Shown: piece by piece, positions 15,165-22,192 of the stretch
How the letters are laid out: each line of letters begins with the position of its first letter
Position numbering within the stretch: position 1 is the first letter of the stretch
Source: Bacteroidetes bacterium HGW-Bacteroidetes-13
Lineage (GTDB): Bacteria; Bacteroidota; Bacteroidia; Flavobacteriales; Flavobacteriaceae
Direction of reading: 5' to 3'
Length of the DNA: 32,067 bases
Assembly: GCA_002841025.1 (NCBI GenBank)
Contig: PHDQ01000005.1
Location: forward strand, 1-32,067
Made by a program: the position numbers and the translations under genes
The notes under the pieces: generated by a model
The model's input: only the letters and a program-made list of their open reading frames with translations
Database searches by the model: none
Told to the model about the DNA's origin: nothing

Positions 15165-16049
15165 TTAACAGCAACCCGAATTGGGTGCGCATTTTGTTTT
15201 TGAAATTTCGGAAATATTGATTTTTTGTTTATCCGTTAGACCTGCTTTTTTTCCGAAAACCGTGATACTGAAAATGCCGTGCTCACGTTTTTGAAAGGCT
15301 TCTAATTCTTTAGGATTGAGATATTTGTCGAGTATGTCATCGGGTAGCGAAATGGTTTTTTCTTTTTGAATGGAAATTTCCCTAAATCCCGCATCTTGTA
15401 GGTATTTTAAATAGGTGTCTTTTTGAATCGCTCCCGCAACACAACCGGCATACATTTCGGCATCTTCACGAAGTGCCTTGGGCAAATCGCCGACCAACAC
15501 GATATCTGAAACGCTGAAATGACCACCGGGTTTGAGGACGCGGTACATTTCACTGAATACTTTGGGTTTGTCGGGAACTAAGTTTAATACACAGTTGCTC
15601 ACCACCACATCGATGGTTTCGCTTGAAACGGGTAAATTATCGATATCGCCAAAGCGAAACTCTACGTTGTTGAAGCCTAACTTGTCGGCATTAAACCTCG
15701 CCTTTTCGATCATCACGTCTGTAAAATCAATGCCGATGACTTTACCGGTTTCTCCGGTTTCATGGCGGGCGACAAAACAATCGTTTCCCGCACCTGAACC
15801 CAAATCGAGAACAGTGTCACCGGGCATAATTTTTGCAAATTGCGTTGGCAATCCGCACCCCAAGCCCAAGTCGGCATCATCTACATAACCTTCTACTTTC
15901 GTGTAATCATCCATCATAATATTATAAACCTTATTGGATGTATTTCCAGCGCCACAACAAGAGGCTTGGTTAAAGGATTTGGGTTGCTCCGCAATCAACG
16001 CGTACTTTTTTTGCACGATTTTTTTGAGTGCTTCTTCATTCGTTTTCAT
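15165..16049 (-). CDS. arsM: Arsenite S-adenosylmethionine methyltransferase
   Basis: I place the start at ATG 16049 (294 residues). The frame is open 120 bp further but overlaps arsR. The SAM-binding motif is LDLGSGAGND (81-90), followed by GKVIGIDFTDVM. Conserved cysteines of As(III) methyltransferases are present: C65 (LGLGCGLP), C153 (VSNCVLNL) and C203 (YAGCVAGA). The 50-residue spacing of the last two equals that of Cys174/Cys224 in Cyanidioschyzon ArsM. A Cys31-Cys32 pair near the N-terminus and a C-terminal CAPNSGCC may help bind As(III). The enzyme converts arsenite to methylated, partly volatile arsenicals in the cytoplasm. It is the second gene of the operon, 67 bp after arsR. Confidence 0.95.
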   Translation of the reverse strand: MKTNEEALKKIVQKKYALIAEQPKSFNQASCCGAGNTSNKVYNIMMDDYTKVEGYVDDADLGLGCGLPTQFAKIMPGDTVLDLGSGAGNDCFVARHETGETGKVIGIDFTDVMIEKARFNADKLGFNNVEFRFGDIDNLPVSSETIDVVVSNCVLNLVPDKPKVFSEMYRVLKPGGHFSVSDIVLVGDLPKALREDAEMYAGCVAGAIQKDTYLKYLQDAGFREISIQKEKTISLPDDILDKYLNPKELEAFQKREHGIFSITVFGKKAGLTDKQKINISEISKTKCAPNSGCC

Positions 16050-16116
16050 GATAGTAAAATTTATAGTGGCTGGTGGATGGTTGCTGGTTTGAAAAACTTC
16101 CGACTTCCGACTCCCA

Positions 16117-16452
16117 TCAACAACAGTCTGAATTATTTGTATATTGATATTGATTGAAAAATTCTTCAAAAAGCACTTGTATTTCTTTCCATTTTTTAGG
16201 ATAAATACAATAGTTTACCGAAACTCCTTCGATGGTTCCTTGGATGAGGCCAATTTCTTTCAATTCTCGCAAATGCTGGCTGATGGTGGGTTGCGCCAAA
16301 CCCAATTCTTGCACCAAGTCGCCGTTGATGCAGGCGTTGGCTTTCAACAAATACTGAAGAATTGCCACGCGCGCCGGATGCGCCAAAGCTTTTGCCATTT
16401 GTGACAGTTCGTTTTGCTCTTTGGTAAATAATTCTTTCTTGGTAAGGCCCAT
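16117..16452 (-). CDS. arsR: ArsR-family As(III)-responsive repressor
   Basis: Start chosen at ATG 16452 (111 residues); an in-frame TTG at 16473 lies inside the operator. The winged-helix core is typical: MAKALAHPARVAILQYLL, then the recognition helix QPTISQHLRELKEIGLI. The E. coli-type CVCDL metal site is absent; only Cys41 (NACINGD) is in that helix. A C-terminal Cys110-Cys111 pair (NNSDCC) could supply the other thiolates, similar in principle to ArsR proteins that bind As(III) through C-terminal cysteines. It is the first gene of the operon and should repress it until arsenite binds. Confidence 0.92.
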   Translation of the reverse strand: MGLTKKELFTKEQNELSQMAKALAHPARVAILQYLLKANACINGDLVQELGLAQPTISQHLRELKEIGLIQGTIEGVSVNYCIYPKKWKEIQVLFEEFFNQYQYTNNSDCC

Positions 16453-16463
16453 GGTTGTATTTA

Positions 16464-16485
16464 TATATTGCAATATTACGATATA
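16464..16485. promoter_or_regulatory. Palindromic ArsR operator
   Basis: This 22-bp dyad is centred on AATATT (16472-16477), with outer arms TATAT (16464-16468) and ATATA (16481-16485). Internally it has matching G at 16470 and C at 16479. In all, 16 of 22 positions are symmetric. It begins 12 bp upstream of the arsR ATG, and ArsR/SmtB repressors bind 12-2-12-type AT-rich palindromes at such positions. Autorepression of the operon is the natural reading. Confidence 0.75.
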
Positions 16486-16561
16486 TAAAATTACCCTTAA
16501 AAAAAATGGATGATTTTTTTTTAAAATTTTTAACGGATTAATTCTTATCCTTCCTCCGAAA

Positions 16562-16903
16562 TCACAAATCTCGATTGGTTTTAAGTTCCAAACAAGGATT
16601 CCAAAAATGTTTTGAAAAATTGACTATTTTGTCATTTTTGACTGTCAATCCTTCCGATTCTAAAAGTTGTTGCATCAGATTGGTGCCGGAAAAATGATGT
16701 TTACCGCTAAGCAAACCGATTCGGTTTACGACCCGATGTGCCGGGACATCTTCCAAGGCGTGTGCGGCGTTCATCGCCCAACCCACCATGCGTGCTGATT
16801 TTCCGGTTCCTAAATAGGTTGCGATGGCGCCGTAGCTCGTGACTTTGCCTTCCGGAATTTGCCGAACAACCTCATAAACCCGATTGAAGAAGTTAGCTTC
16901 CAT
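16562..16903 (-). CDS. Alkyltransferase-like (ATL) DNA-damage protein, MGMT family without acceptor cysteine
   Basis: This 113-residue protein has the DNA-binding domain of O6-alkylguanine alkyltransferases: IPEGKVTSYGAIATYLG, the arginine-finger region GKSARMVGWAMNA (Arg38) and the active-site loop VPAHRVVN (residues 53-60). In true alkyltransferases that loop is PCHRV; here alanine (Ala55) replaces the cysteine, as in the Thermus ATL protein TTHA1564. ATLs bind O6-alkylguanine, flip it out and channel the lesion to nucleotide-excision repair. Its start is six bases after the stop of the LysE-type gene, in a trmB-lysE-atl unit. The substitution is clear from sequence; the repair role is known for the family. 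Confidence 0.9.
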   Translation of the reverse strand: MEANFFNRVYEVVRQIPEGKVTSYGAIATYLGTGKSARMVGWAMNAAHALEDVPAHRVVNRIGLLSGKHHFSGTNLMQQLLESEGLTVKNDKIVNFSKHFWNPCLELKTNRDL

Positions 16904-16909
16904 CCGTGT

Positions 16910-17530
16910 CTATAATAGTTTAAACAAGGTTGCCAAAGCGGCCAAAGCAGCGATAATCCCGATAATCAAATTCATGTTTTTGGTAAATCGCTCACTTTTT
17001 GATGCGATGTTGTTGGCAAATAAAATATAGACATACAGCATCAAAAAAGTACCGACAGAAGTTCCAACCACAAAGGCGGAGGTATTGGGTTGTTCAAACA
17101 AAAACCAACTGTAAGACACCATGGTTACACTGATGAATGCATAGAATGGAATGGGAAACACATTGACAACCGAAAGAAAAATACCCAACAAAAACCGGCT
17201 TCTTTTGCTGCGAACGAGTTTGCTCGCCGGTTTTTTACGCTGATAGGATGCTACGGTCAAAAAATAGATAGCCAGAATCACCAATATCAACAGCCCAAAA
17301 CGTTGTAGGTTGTCCACCCAATCGGTTCGTCGGTTAAGAAATTTGGCGAAGAAAAGTCCGATGGTGGCTTGGATACTCACCACCAAAGATGCGCCCGAGG
17401 CGAACATCAAGGCTCTGGATTTGCCGTCTTTGATGGTTATTTTGGCTGCATTCATATTGAGCAATCCGGGCGGAATAACGCCGATTCCGGACAAAACAAT
17501 TCCCAATAGAAAATGCCAGATAAGATTCAT
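16910..17530 (-). CDS. LysE/RhtB-type exporter
   Basis: This 206-residue protein (ATG at 17530; an upstream TTG at 17536 would overlap trmB) has about six hydrophobic segments. Its N-terminal pattern, LLGIVLSGIGVIPPGLLNMNAAK, resembles the start of LysE translocators (FxxGxxPGP..xxN). Family members export amino acids or related small molecules; the substrate cannot be read here. It starts two bases after the trmB stop and is followed by atl after six, so the three are almost certainly co-transcribed. Confidence 0.8.
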   Translation of the reverse strand: MNLIWHFLLGIVLSGIGVIPPGLLNMNAAKITIKDGKSRALMFASGASLVVSIQATIGLFFAKFLNRRTDWVDNLQRFGLLILVILAIYFLTVASYQRKKPASKLVRSKRSRFLLGIFLSVVNVFPIPFYAFISVTMVSYSWFLFEQPNTSAFVVGTSVGTFLMLYVYILFANNIASKSERFTKNMNLIIGIIAALAALATLFKLL

Positions 17531-17532
17531 AT

Positions 17533-18207
17533 TCAATCGAGTTTAAATCGGATGTAAGTGATGGCTTTTTTTTGTTCCAAATACTGTTGCTCATAAAAAG
17601 TCTGAACCGAAGTCACAATTTCGGGGCTTTCGGTATTGTTGTAAACATCGTGGTGTGCATAACTGATATTTAAACCAAGACCTTGCAAGATACCCAAAGT
17701 GTAGCCGTGCATAAATTCGCTGTCAGTTTTCAAATGCATTGTTCCCTGCGGTTTTAAAATCCGTTTGTACAAATCTAAGAAAACAGGATTGGTCAATCGG
17801 TGTTTGCTGCGTTTGTATTTGATTTGCGGGTCGGGAAATGTAATCCAAATTTCTGAGATTTCATCCGTTGCAAAAATCTTATCTATCAGCTCAATTTGGG
17901 TTCGCACAAAAGCAACATTGGTTAAATTCTCTTCCAAAGCCGTCTTTGCACCCCGCCAAAAGCGCGCACCTTTGATGTCGATGCCGATAAAATTTTTGTC
18001 CGGATATTTTCGGGCCATGGCAAGGGTGTATTCTCCTTTTCCGCAACCCAATTCAAGTACGATATCTCCCTGATTTTTAAAAAACGCCTGTTGCCAATTC
18101 CCCTTTATCGTGAACTGATTAGATTCCAAAAGCGATCTTTCGGGTTGAATGACGTTTGAAAAGGTTAAATTCTCCTTGAATCGCTTAAGTTTATTTTTGC
18201 TTCCCAC
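17533..18207 (-). CDS. trmB: tRNA (guanine-N7-)-methyltransferase
   Basis: This 224-residue protein has the Rossmann SAM site LELGCGKGEYTLAMA (about 52-66) and GIDIKGARFWRGAK. The family motif ITFPDPQIKYKRSKHRL carries the catalytic and tRNA-contacting residues. TrmB makes m7G46 in the tRNA variable loop. The start is a GTG at 18207 (MGSKNKLKRF), which matches the usual N-terminus of Bacteroidota TrmB. It heads a three-gene minus-strand unit and is divergent from the glycosyltransferase, with 82 bp between the two starts. Confidence 0.95.
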   Translation of the reverse strand: MGSKNKLKRFKENLTFSNVIQPERSLLESNQFTIKGNWQQAFFKNQGDIVLELGCGKGEYTLAMARKYPDKNFIGIDIKGARFWRGAKTALEENLTNVAFVRTQIELIDKIFATDEISEIWITFPDPQIKYKRSKHRLTNPVFLDLYKRILKPQGTMHLKTDSEFMHGYTLGILQGLGLNISYAHHDVYNNTESPEIVTSVQTFYEQQYLEQKKAITYIRFKLD

Positions 18208-18263
18208 GACGTAATTTAAAATTTTGGTAAAATTAAGGAAATATCTGTATGAAAGGAGTCAAT

Positions 18264-18271
18264 TACATTTG
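18264..18271 (+). promoter_or_regulatory. -7 element before the glycosyltransferase gene
   Basis: TACATTTG exactly matches TAnnTTTG, 18 bp before the chosen ATG at 18290. No TTG lies at a proper distance upstream. If active, transcription would start just before the ATG, supporting that start over the in-frame codon at 18224. Confidence 0.45.
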
Positions 18272-18289
18272 TGGATATATTATTTTTAC

Positions 18290-19354
18290 ATGAATTATTC
18301 CAAAACCATCTTGGTAGCACCGCTCAACTGGGGTCTCGGTCATGCCACGCGTTGCATTCCCATCATCAAAGCATTGCTCAAAAACGGTTACCGCCCCTTG
18401 TTGGCATCCGATGGCGTTGCACTTTCTCTGTTGAAAAAAGAATTTCCGGAATTGGACAGCATCGAATTGGCTTCTTACAACATTGAATATGCAAAAAACG
18501 GGAAGTTTTTCAAATCAAAACTCATTTTCGACACACCAAAAATGATTCGAGCAATAATCCGAGAGCGCAAATTTGTCAAACAATTGGTTGATGATGGCGT
18601 CATACATGGGATCATTTCCGACAACCGACTGGGTGTTTACGACAAAAGAGTTCCATCGATCTTTATCACGCACCAGCTCAATGTACTCACCGGCAACACC
18701 ACTTACCTGACCAGCAAGTTGCACCATTGGTTTATCGCGAATTTCAACGAATGTTGGGTGCCAGATTTTGAAGAAGCAGACAACCTTTCGGGCAGACTCG
18801 GACATCTGAAAAACCATAAAATAAATACCAAATACATCGGCCCGTTGAGTCGGTTTGAAAAAAACGATGCCGAAAAAATATATGATTTGATGGTAATTCT
18901 TTCGGGACCGGAGCCGCAGCGTACCATGCTCGAGGACAAACTATTCAATGAAATCAAAAAATATCCGGGCAAGGTTTTGTTTGTGCGGGGAAAAATTGAA
19001 GCCGAACAAGAGGTTTTTAATTTTCTGAATACGACCGTTTATAATTTCATGACTTCCGGCGAACTCGAAAACGCGATAAACGCGAGCGATATGGTACTTT
19101 CCCGAAGCGGTTACACCACCATCATGGATTTGGCAAAATTAGAAAAGAAGGCGTTTTTTATTCCCACTCCGGGCCAATACGAACAGGAATACCTGGCGGA
19201 AAGGCTTAACTTTAAGGGGATAGTGCCTTCGGAGAGACAAGAACATTTTTCCATCAAAAGTTTGGCAAAAGCAGGCTTGTTTAGCGGATTGAAAAACTTC
19301 GGAAGACCGCAGGAAGATTTTGGGCAGTTATTTCACCTTTTCGAGGGTAAATGA
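18290..19354 (+). CDS. MurG-like glycosyltransferase (GT-B fold)
   Basis: I start at ATG 18290 (MNYSKTILVAPLNWGLGHATRC), giving 354 residues; 22 upstream in-frame codons look non-protein. The N-terminal domain has the glycine-rich NWGLGHATR loop of MurG/GT28-type enzymes. The C-terminal domain has VILSGPEPQRTMLE, a donor-site segment SDMVLSRSGYTTIMDLAKL, and PTPGQYEQEYLAERL. This resembles UDP-sugar:lipid glycosyltransferases outside the murein cluster. The substrate is unknown; a glycolipid or cell-envelope role is likely. Its last 27 bases overlap the 3' end of the convergent histidine-kinase gene. Confidence 0.8.
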   Translation: MNYSKTILVAPLNWGLGHATRCIPIIKALLKNGYRPLLASDGVALSLLKKEFPELDSIELASYNIEYAKNGKFFKSKLIFDTPKMIRAIIRERKFVKQLVDDGVIHGIISDNRLGVYDKRVPSIFITHQLNVLTGNTTYLTSKLHHWFIANFNECWVPDFEEADNLSGRLGHLKNHKINTKYIGPLSRFEKNDAEKIYDLMVILSGPEPQRTMLEDKLFNEIKKYPGKVLFVRGKIEAEQEVFNFLNTTVYNFMTSGELENAINASDMVLSRSGYTTIMDLAKLEKKAFFIPTPGQYEQEYLAERLNFKGIVPSERQEHFSIKSLAKAGLFSGLKNFGRPQEDFGQLFHLFEGK

Positions 19355-20371
19355 AAATTCGGAACCAACGCCATACTCGCTTTCGATGTATATTTTTTCG
19401 CCGTGAGCCTCAATGATGTGTTTCACAATGGCGAGCCCCAAGCCGGAGCCACCTTCTTCGCGAGAACCGCTTTTGTCCACCCGAAAAAATCGTTCGAAAA
19501 GTCGGGGAATATTTTCTTTTTGGATACCTTCACCATTGTCTGTGATTCTGACAATAATTTTCTTTTTGGTTAAATTTTCTATGCTTATTTCGGTCGTGCC
19601 GTCTTTTTTCCCGTATTTGATGGAGTTAACTACCAAGTTGGTAACTACTTGTTTGATACGTTCTACATCGCCGTTTACCATAATCGGAGTAGGATAATCT
19701 GTGTCGAATGTAAGGGTTATATCGCTTTTGGCGGCTTTCATTTCAAACAATTCAATCACATTTCTGACCAATTCTACGATGTCAAAAGGTGTCCACTTCA
19801 AATTGAGATTACCGGTTTCGAGTTTGGTGATCATGTCCAAATCGTTGACGATGTAGATGAGTCTTTCCACTCCCGAGTTGGCCCTTTTCAAATATTTATG
19901 GATGATTTTTTTGTCTTTGATATTTCCGTCAAGCAGTGTCAATATGTATCCTTGAACAGTAAACAAAGGCGTTTTGAGTTCGTGTGAAATATTTCCGATA
20001 AATTCTTTGCGGTAGCTTTCTCTGATTTTGAGTGCTTCTATTTCGAGTTTTTTGTCAGCCGCAAACTTCCTGACTTCTTTGGTCAGCGTTGCCATATCGG
20101 TCGTGACGGGTTGGCTCTGAAAACTGCTCGACTCGAGCAGCGACACCTCATCGTATATTTTTTTGATCCGCTTGTAAATAAAATTTTCAACCCTGTATTG
20201 GATGACAAAAAAGGATGTGATAAAAATAGCAATACACTGAACCGAAGTATATTTCCAAGAAATTTCTAAGAAAAAATACTGAAAAACCAATGAAGAAAAC
20301 GTCAATATAAGTGTGATAAAAACCGAAGTCCTGAAAGCAAAACGATATGTTCGTTTGAATTTGATGGCCAT
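19328..20371 (-). CDS. Sensor histidine kinase, PhoR-like
   Basis: This 347-residue protein has two N-terminal membrane helices (about 12-34 and 41-58) with almost no periplasmic loop between them, so it probably senses within the membrane or through partners. The catalytic part has the H-box ISHELKTPL with His130, the N-box NLVVNSIKYGKK, and G/F boxes DNGEGI, FERFFR and GSGLGLAIVK. It starts one base after the response-regulator stop, so they form one transcript. The lack of a sensor domain matches PhoR-type kinases of Bacteroidota, but no phosphate-uptake genes are visible in this window. The 3' end overlaps the convergent glycosyltransferase gene. Confidence 0.92.
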   Translation of the reverse strand: MAIKFKRTYRFAFRTSVFITLILTFSSLVFQYFFLEISWKYTSVQCIAIFITSFFVIQYRVENFIYKRIKKIYDEVSLLESSSFQSQPVTTDMATLTKEVRKFAADKKLEIEALKIRESYRKEFIGNISHELKTPLFTVQGYILTLLDGNIKDKKIIHKYLKRANSGVERLIYIVNDLDMITKLETGNLNLKWTPFDIVELVRNVIELFEMKAAKSDITLTFDTDYPTPIMVNGDVERIKQVVTNLVVNSIKYGKKDGTTEISIENLTKKKIIVRITDNGEGIQKENIPRLFERFFRVDKSGSREEGGSGLGLAIVKHIIEAHGEKIYIESEYGVGSEFSFTLEKVK

Positions 20372-20372
20372 G

Positions 20373-21059
20373 TTATCCTACAAACTTATATCCAATGCCT
20401 TTGACTGTTTTGAAATAATCGTCCCCTATTTTCTCTCTCAATTTACGAATGTGTACATCGATGGTTCGTCCGCCTACAACGACTTCGTTACCCCAAACTT
20501 TATCCAATATTTCCTCGCGTTTGAAAACTTTGCCGGGTTTCGAACAAAGCAAGGACAAAAGTTCAAATTCCTTCCGTGGCAATGACAATTCTACTTTGCC
20601 GATACTAATTTTATATTCTTCTCGATTGATGATCAAATCACCGAGCGTCACTATGTCTGAAACTGACTCATCGTTTTCCTTCAATCTTCTGAGCAAACTC
20701 TTCACTTTGCTCACCAAAACTTTGGGTTTGATGGGTTTGGTGATGTAATCGTCGGCACCGGCTTCGTATCCGGCAACCATCGAGTAATCTTCTGACCTTG
20801 CCGTAAAAAAAGTGATGATCACCTCTTTTAATTCAGGTATTTCTCTGATTTTTTCACAAGCTTCAATTCCGTCCATTCCGGGCATCATCACATCTAAAAT
20901 AATGAGGTGCGGCAATTCTTTTTTTGCCTTTTTTACAGCTTCTAAACCGTTGGATGCCGTACTGATTTTATAGCCTTCCGCGGAAAGATTGACCCCTACA
21001 ATTTCCAAAATATCCGGTTCGTCATCAACCAACAGGATTCTGATGTCTTTTTTTTTCAT
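20373..21059 (-). CDS. OmpR/PhoB-family response regulator
   Basis: This 228-residue protein has a receiver domain with acidic pocket VDDEPD (Asp12-Asp13), phospho-acceptor Asp56 (LIILDVMMPGMDG) and the conserved lysine in DDYITKPIKPK. Its C-terminal winged-helix DNA-binding domain ends in RTIDVHIRKLREKIGDD and VKGIGYKFVG. It is the first gene of the two-component unit. Closest in type to PhoB, though target genes cannot be told from the sequence. The 350-bp region upstream is shared with the divergent omega-amidase gene. Confidence 0.93.
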   Translation of the reverse strand: MKKKDIRILLVDDEPDILEIVGVNLSAEGYKISTASNGLEAVKKAKKELPHLIILDVMMPGMDGIEACEKIREIPELKEVIITFFTARSEDYSMVAGYEAGADDYITKPIKPKVLVSKVKSLLRRLKENDESVSDIVTLGDLIINREEYKISIGKVELSLPRKEFELLSLLCSKPGKVFKREEILDKVWGNEVVVGGRTIDVHIRKLREKIGDDYFKTVKGIGYKFVG

Positions 21060-21409
21060 ATTTCCACAAATTAATTACCGTAATTGGGTAAAACATAGTT
21101 ACTGTTTGCCTAAATGTTGCGTAAAGATAACACATATTGTTTTTTTTTATGCCATTTGTGTTAACATAACTTTATGGTAACGGAAAATTAATGTACCCGT
21201 GAGATCATGAGTAAATGTTGGAATGTAAATATGCGCTTAATTGTAAGAAACCGCTGGCTTTCAGGAAAACTATACTTATGAAACGCAAAACCCTGCATCT
21301 TGTCTAATCGTTTTTAAAATCTTTCCGTTTTTAATTTTTTTGCATCTTCTTATTTGAGACGACTTTTTTTGCCGTAAATTTATACTCCATTAATCCTAAA
21401 AACCTAAGC
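21060..21409. other. Divergent promoter region of the regulator and omega-amidase genes
   Basis: This 350-bp AT-rich region lies between two divergent starts. I see poly-T runs (about 21130-21138 and around 21370) but no clear TAnnTTTG promoter in either direction and no strong dyad. Confidence 0.5.
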
Positions 21410-22192
21410 ATGCCATCCGATTTGCTCCATTTGGCACTCATACAAACTTCGCTGTATTGGGAAAATCCGAATGAAAACCTGATTTCGCTCAGTCAAAAAA
21501 TAGATGCACTTCCCGAACAGTTACAATTGGTTGTTTTACCGGAAATGTTCACTTCCGGGTTTACGATGAATCCGGCTGCTGTTGCCGAAAGTATGCACGG
21601 AAAATCTATAGAATGGATGCGGAAAACCGCCATGAAAAAGCAATTGGCATTGGTGGGAAGCTTAGTAATAGCGGAAAACAATCAATATTTCAACCGACTG
21701 GTTTTCGTGCATCCTTCCGGTAATATTGAACAATACGACAAACGGCATCTCTTCACTTTGGCGGGCGAGAACAAGGTTTATGCCTCCGGGAAAGAGCGCT
21801 TGATTGTAAATTATAACGGCTGGCGGATTTGCCCGTTGGTATGTTATGACCTCCGATTTCCGGTTTGGTCGCGGAATACGGAGGCCTACGATTTGCTGAT
21901 TTATGTGGCGAATTGGCCTAAACCGCGCGTTGATGCTTGGGATGCTTTGCTGAAAGCGCGTGCGATTGAAAACATGAGCTACGTAGCGGGTGTAAACCGA
22001 GTGGGTATCGATGGCAACAAACACGAATATTCCGGTCATTCTGCGGTCTATGATGCGCTTGGGAGAATTGTTGTCGTTCCACAAATTGATGAAGAAAAAA
22101 TAGTGACGGCGGTTTTAGATAAAAAATCGCTTCAAACCAACCGCGAAAAACTCAAATTTTTGGACGACCAAGATGCGTTTAGTTTGAAATAA
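21410..22192 (+). CDS. Nitrilase-superfamily omega-amidase (YafV-like)
   Basis: This 260-residue protein carries the Glu-Lys-Cys triad of the nitrilase superfamily: Glu45 (VVLPEMFTSGF), Lys111 (YDKRHLF) and Cys145 (LVCYDLRFPVW). The patterns PEMFTSGFTMN and CYDLRFPVWSRN are close to omega-amidase/YafV, which hydrolyses alpha-ketoglutaramate and similar amides in metabolite repair. Length is normal. Start at ATG 21410 gives an N-terminus directly leading into LALIQTSLYWENP. Its last 14 bases overlap the 3' end of the convergent lipoprotein gene. Confidence 0.9.
   Translation: MPSDLLHLALIQTSLYWENPNENLISLSQKIDALPEQLQLVVLPEMFTSGFTMNPAAVAESMHGKSIEWMRKTAMKKQLALVGSLVIAENNQYFNRLVFVHPSGNIEQYDKRHLFTLAGENKVYASGKERLIVNYNGWRICPLVCYDLRFPVWSRNTEAYDLLIYVANWPKPRVDAWDALLKARAIENMSYVAGVNRVGIDGNKHEYSGHSAVYDALGRIVVVPQIDEEKIVTAVLDKKSLQTNREKLKFLDDQDAFSLK

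Noticed and set aside
16050-16169. 40-residue N-terminal extension of ArsM
   Set aside because: It overlaps the arsR coding end and covers intergenic-looking repeats (CTTCCGA twice in tandem); the ATG at 16049 gives the normal ArsM N-terminus.
18224-18289. 22-residue N-terminal extension of the glycosyltransferase
   Set aside because: A -7 promoter element lies inside it and the residues do not resemble the family; ATG 18290 leads straight into the nucleotide-sugar domain.
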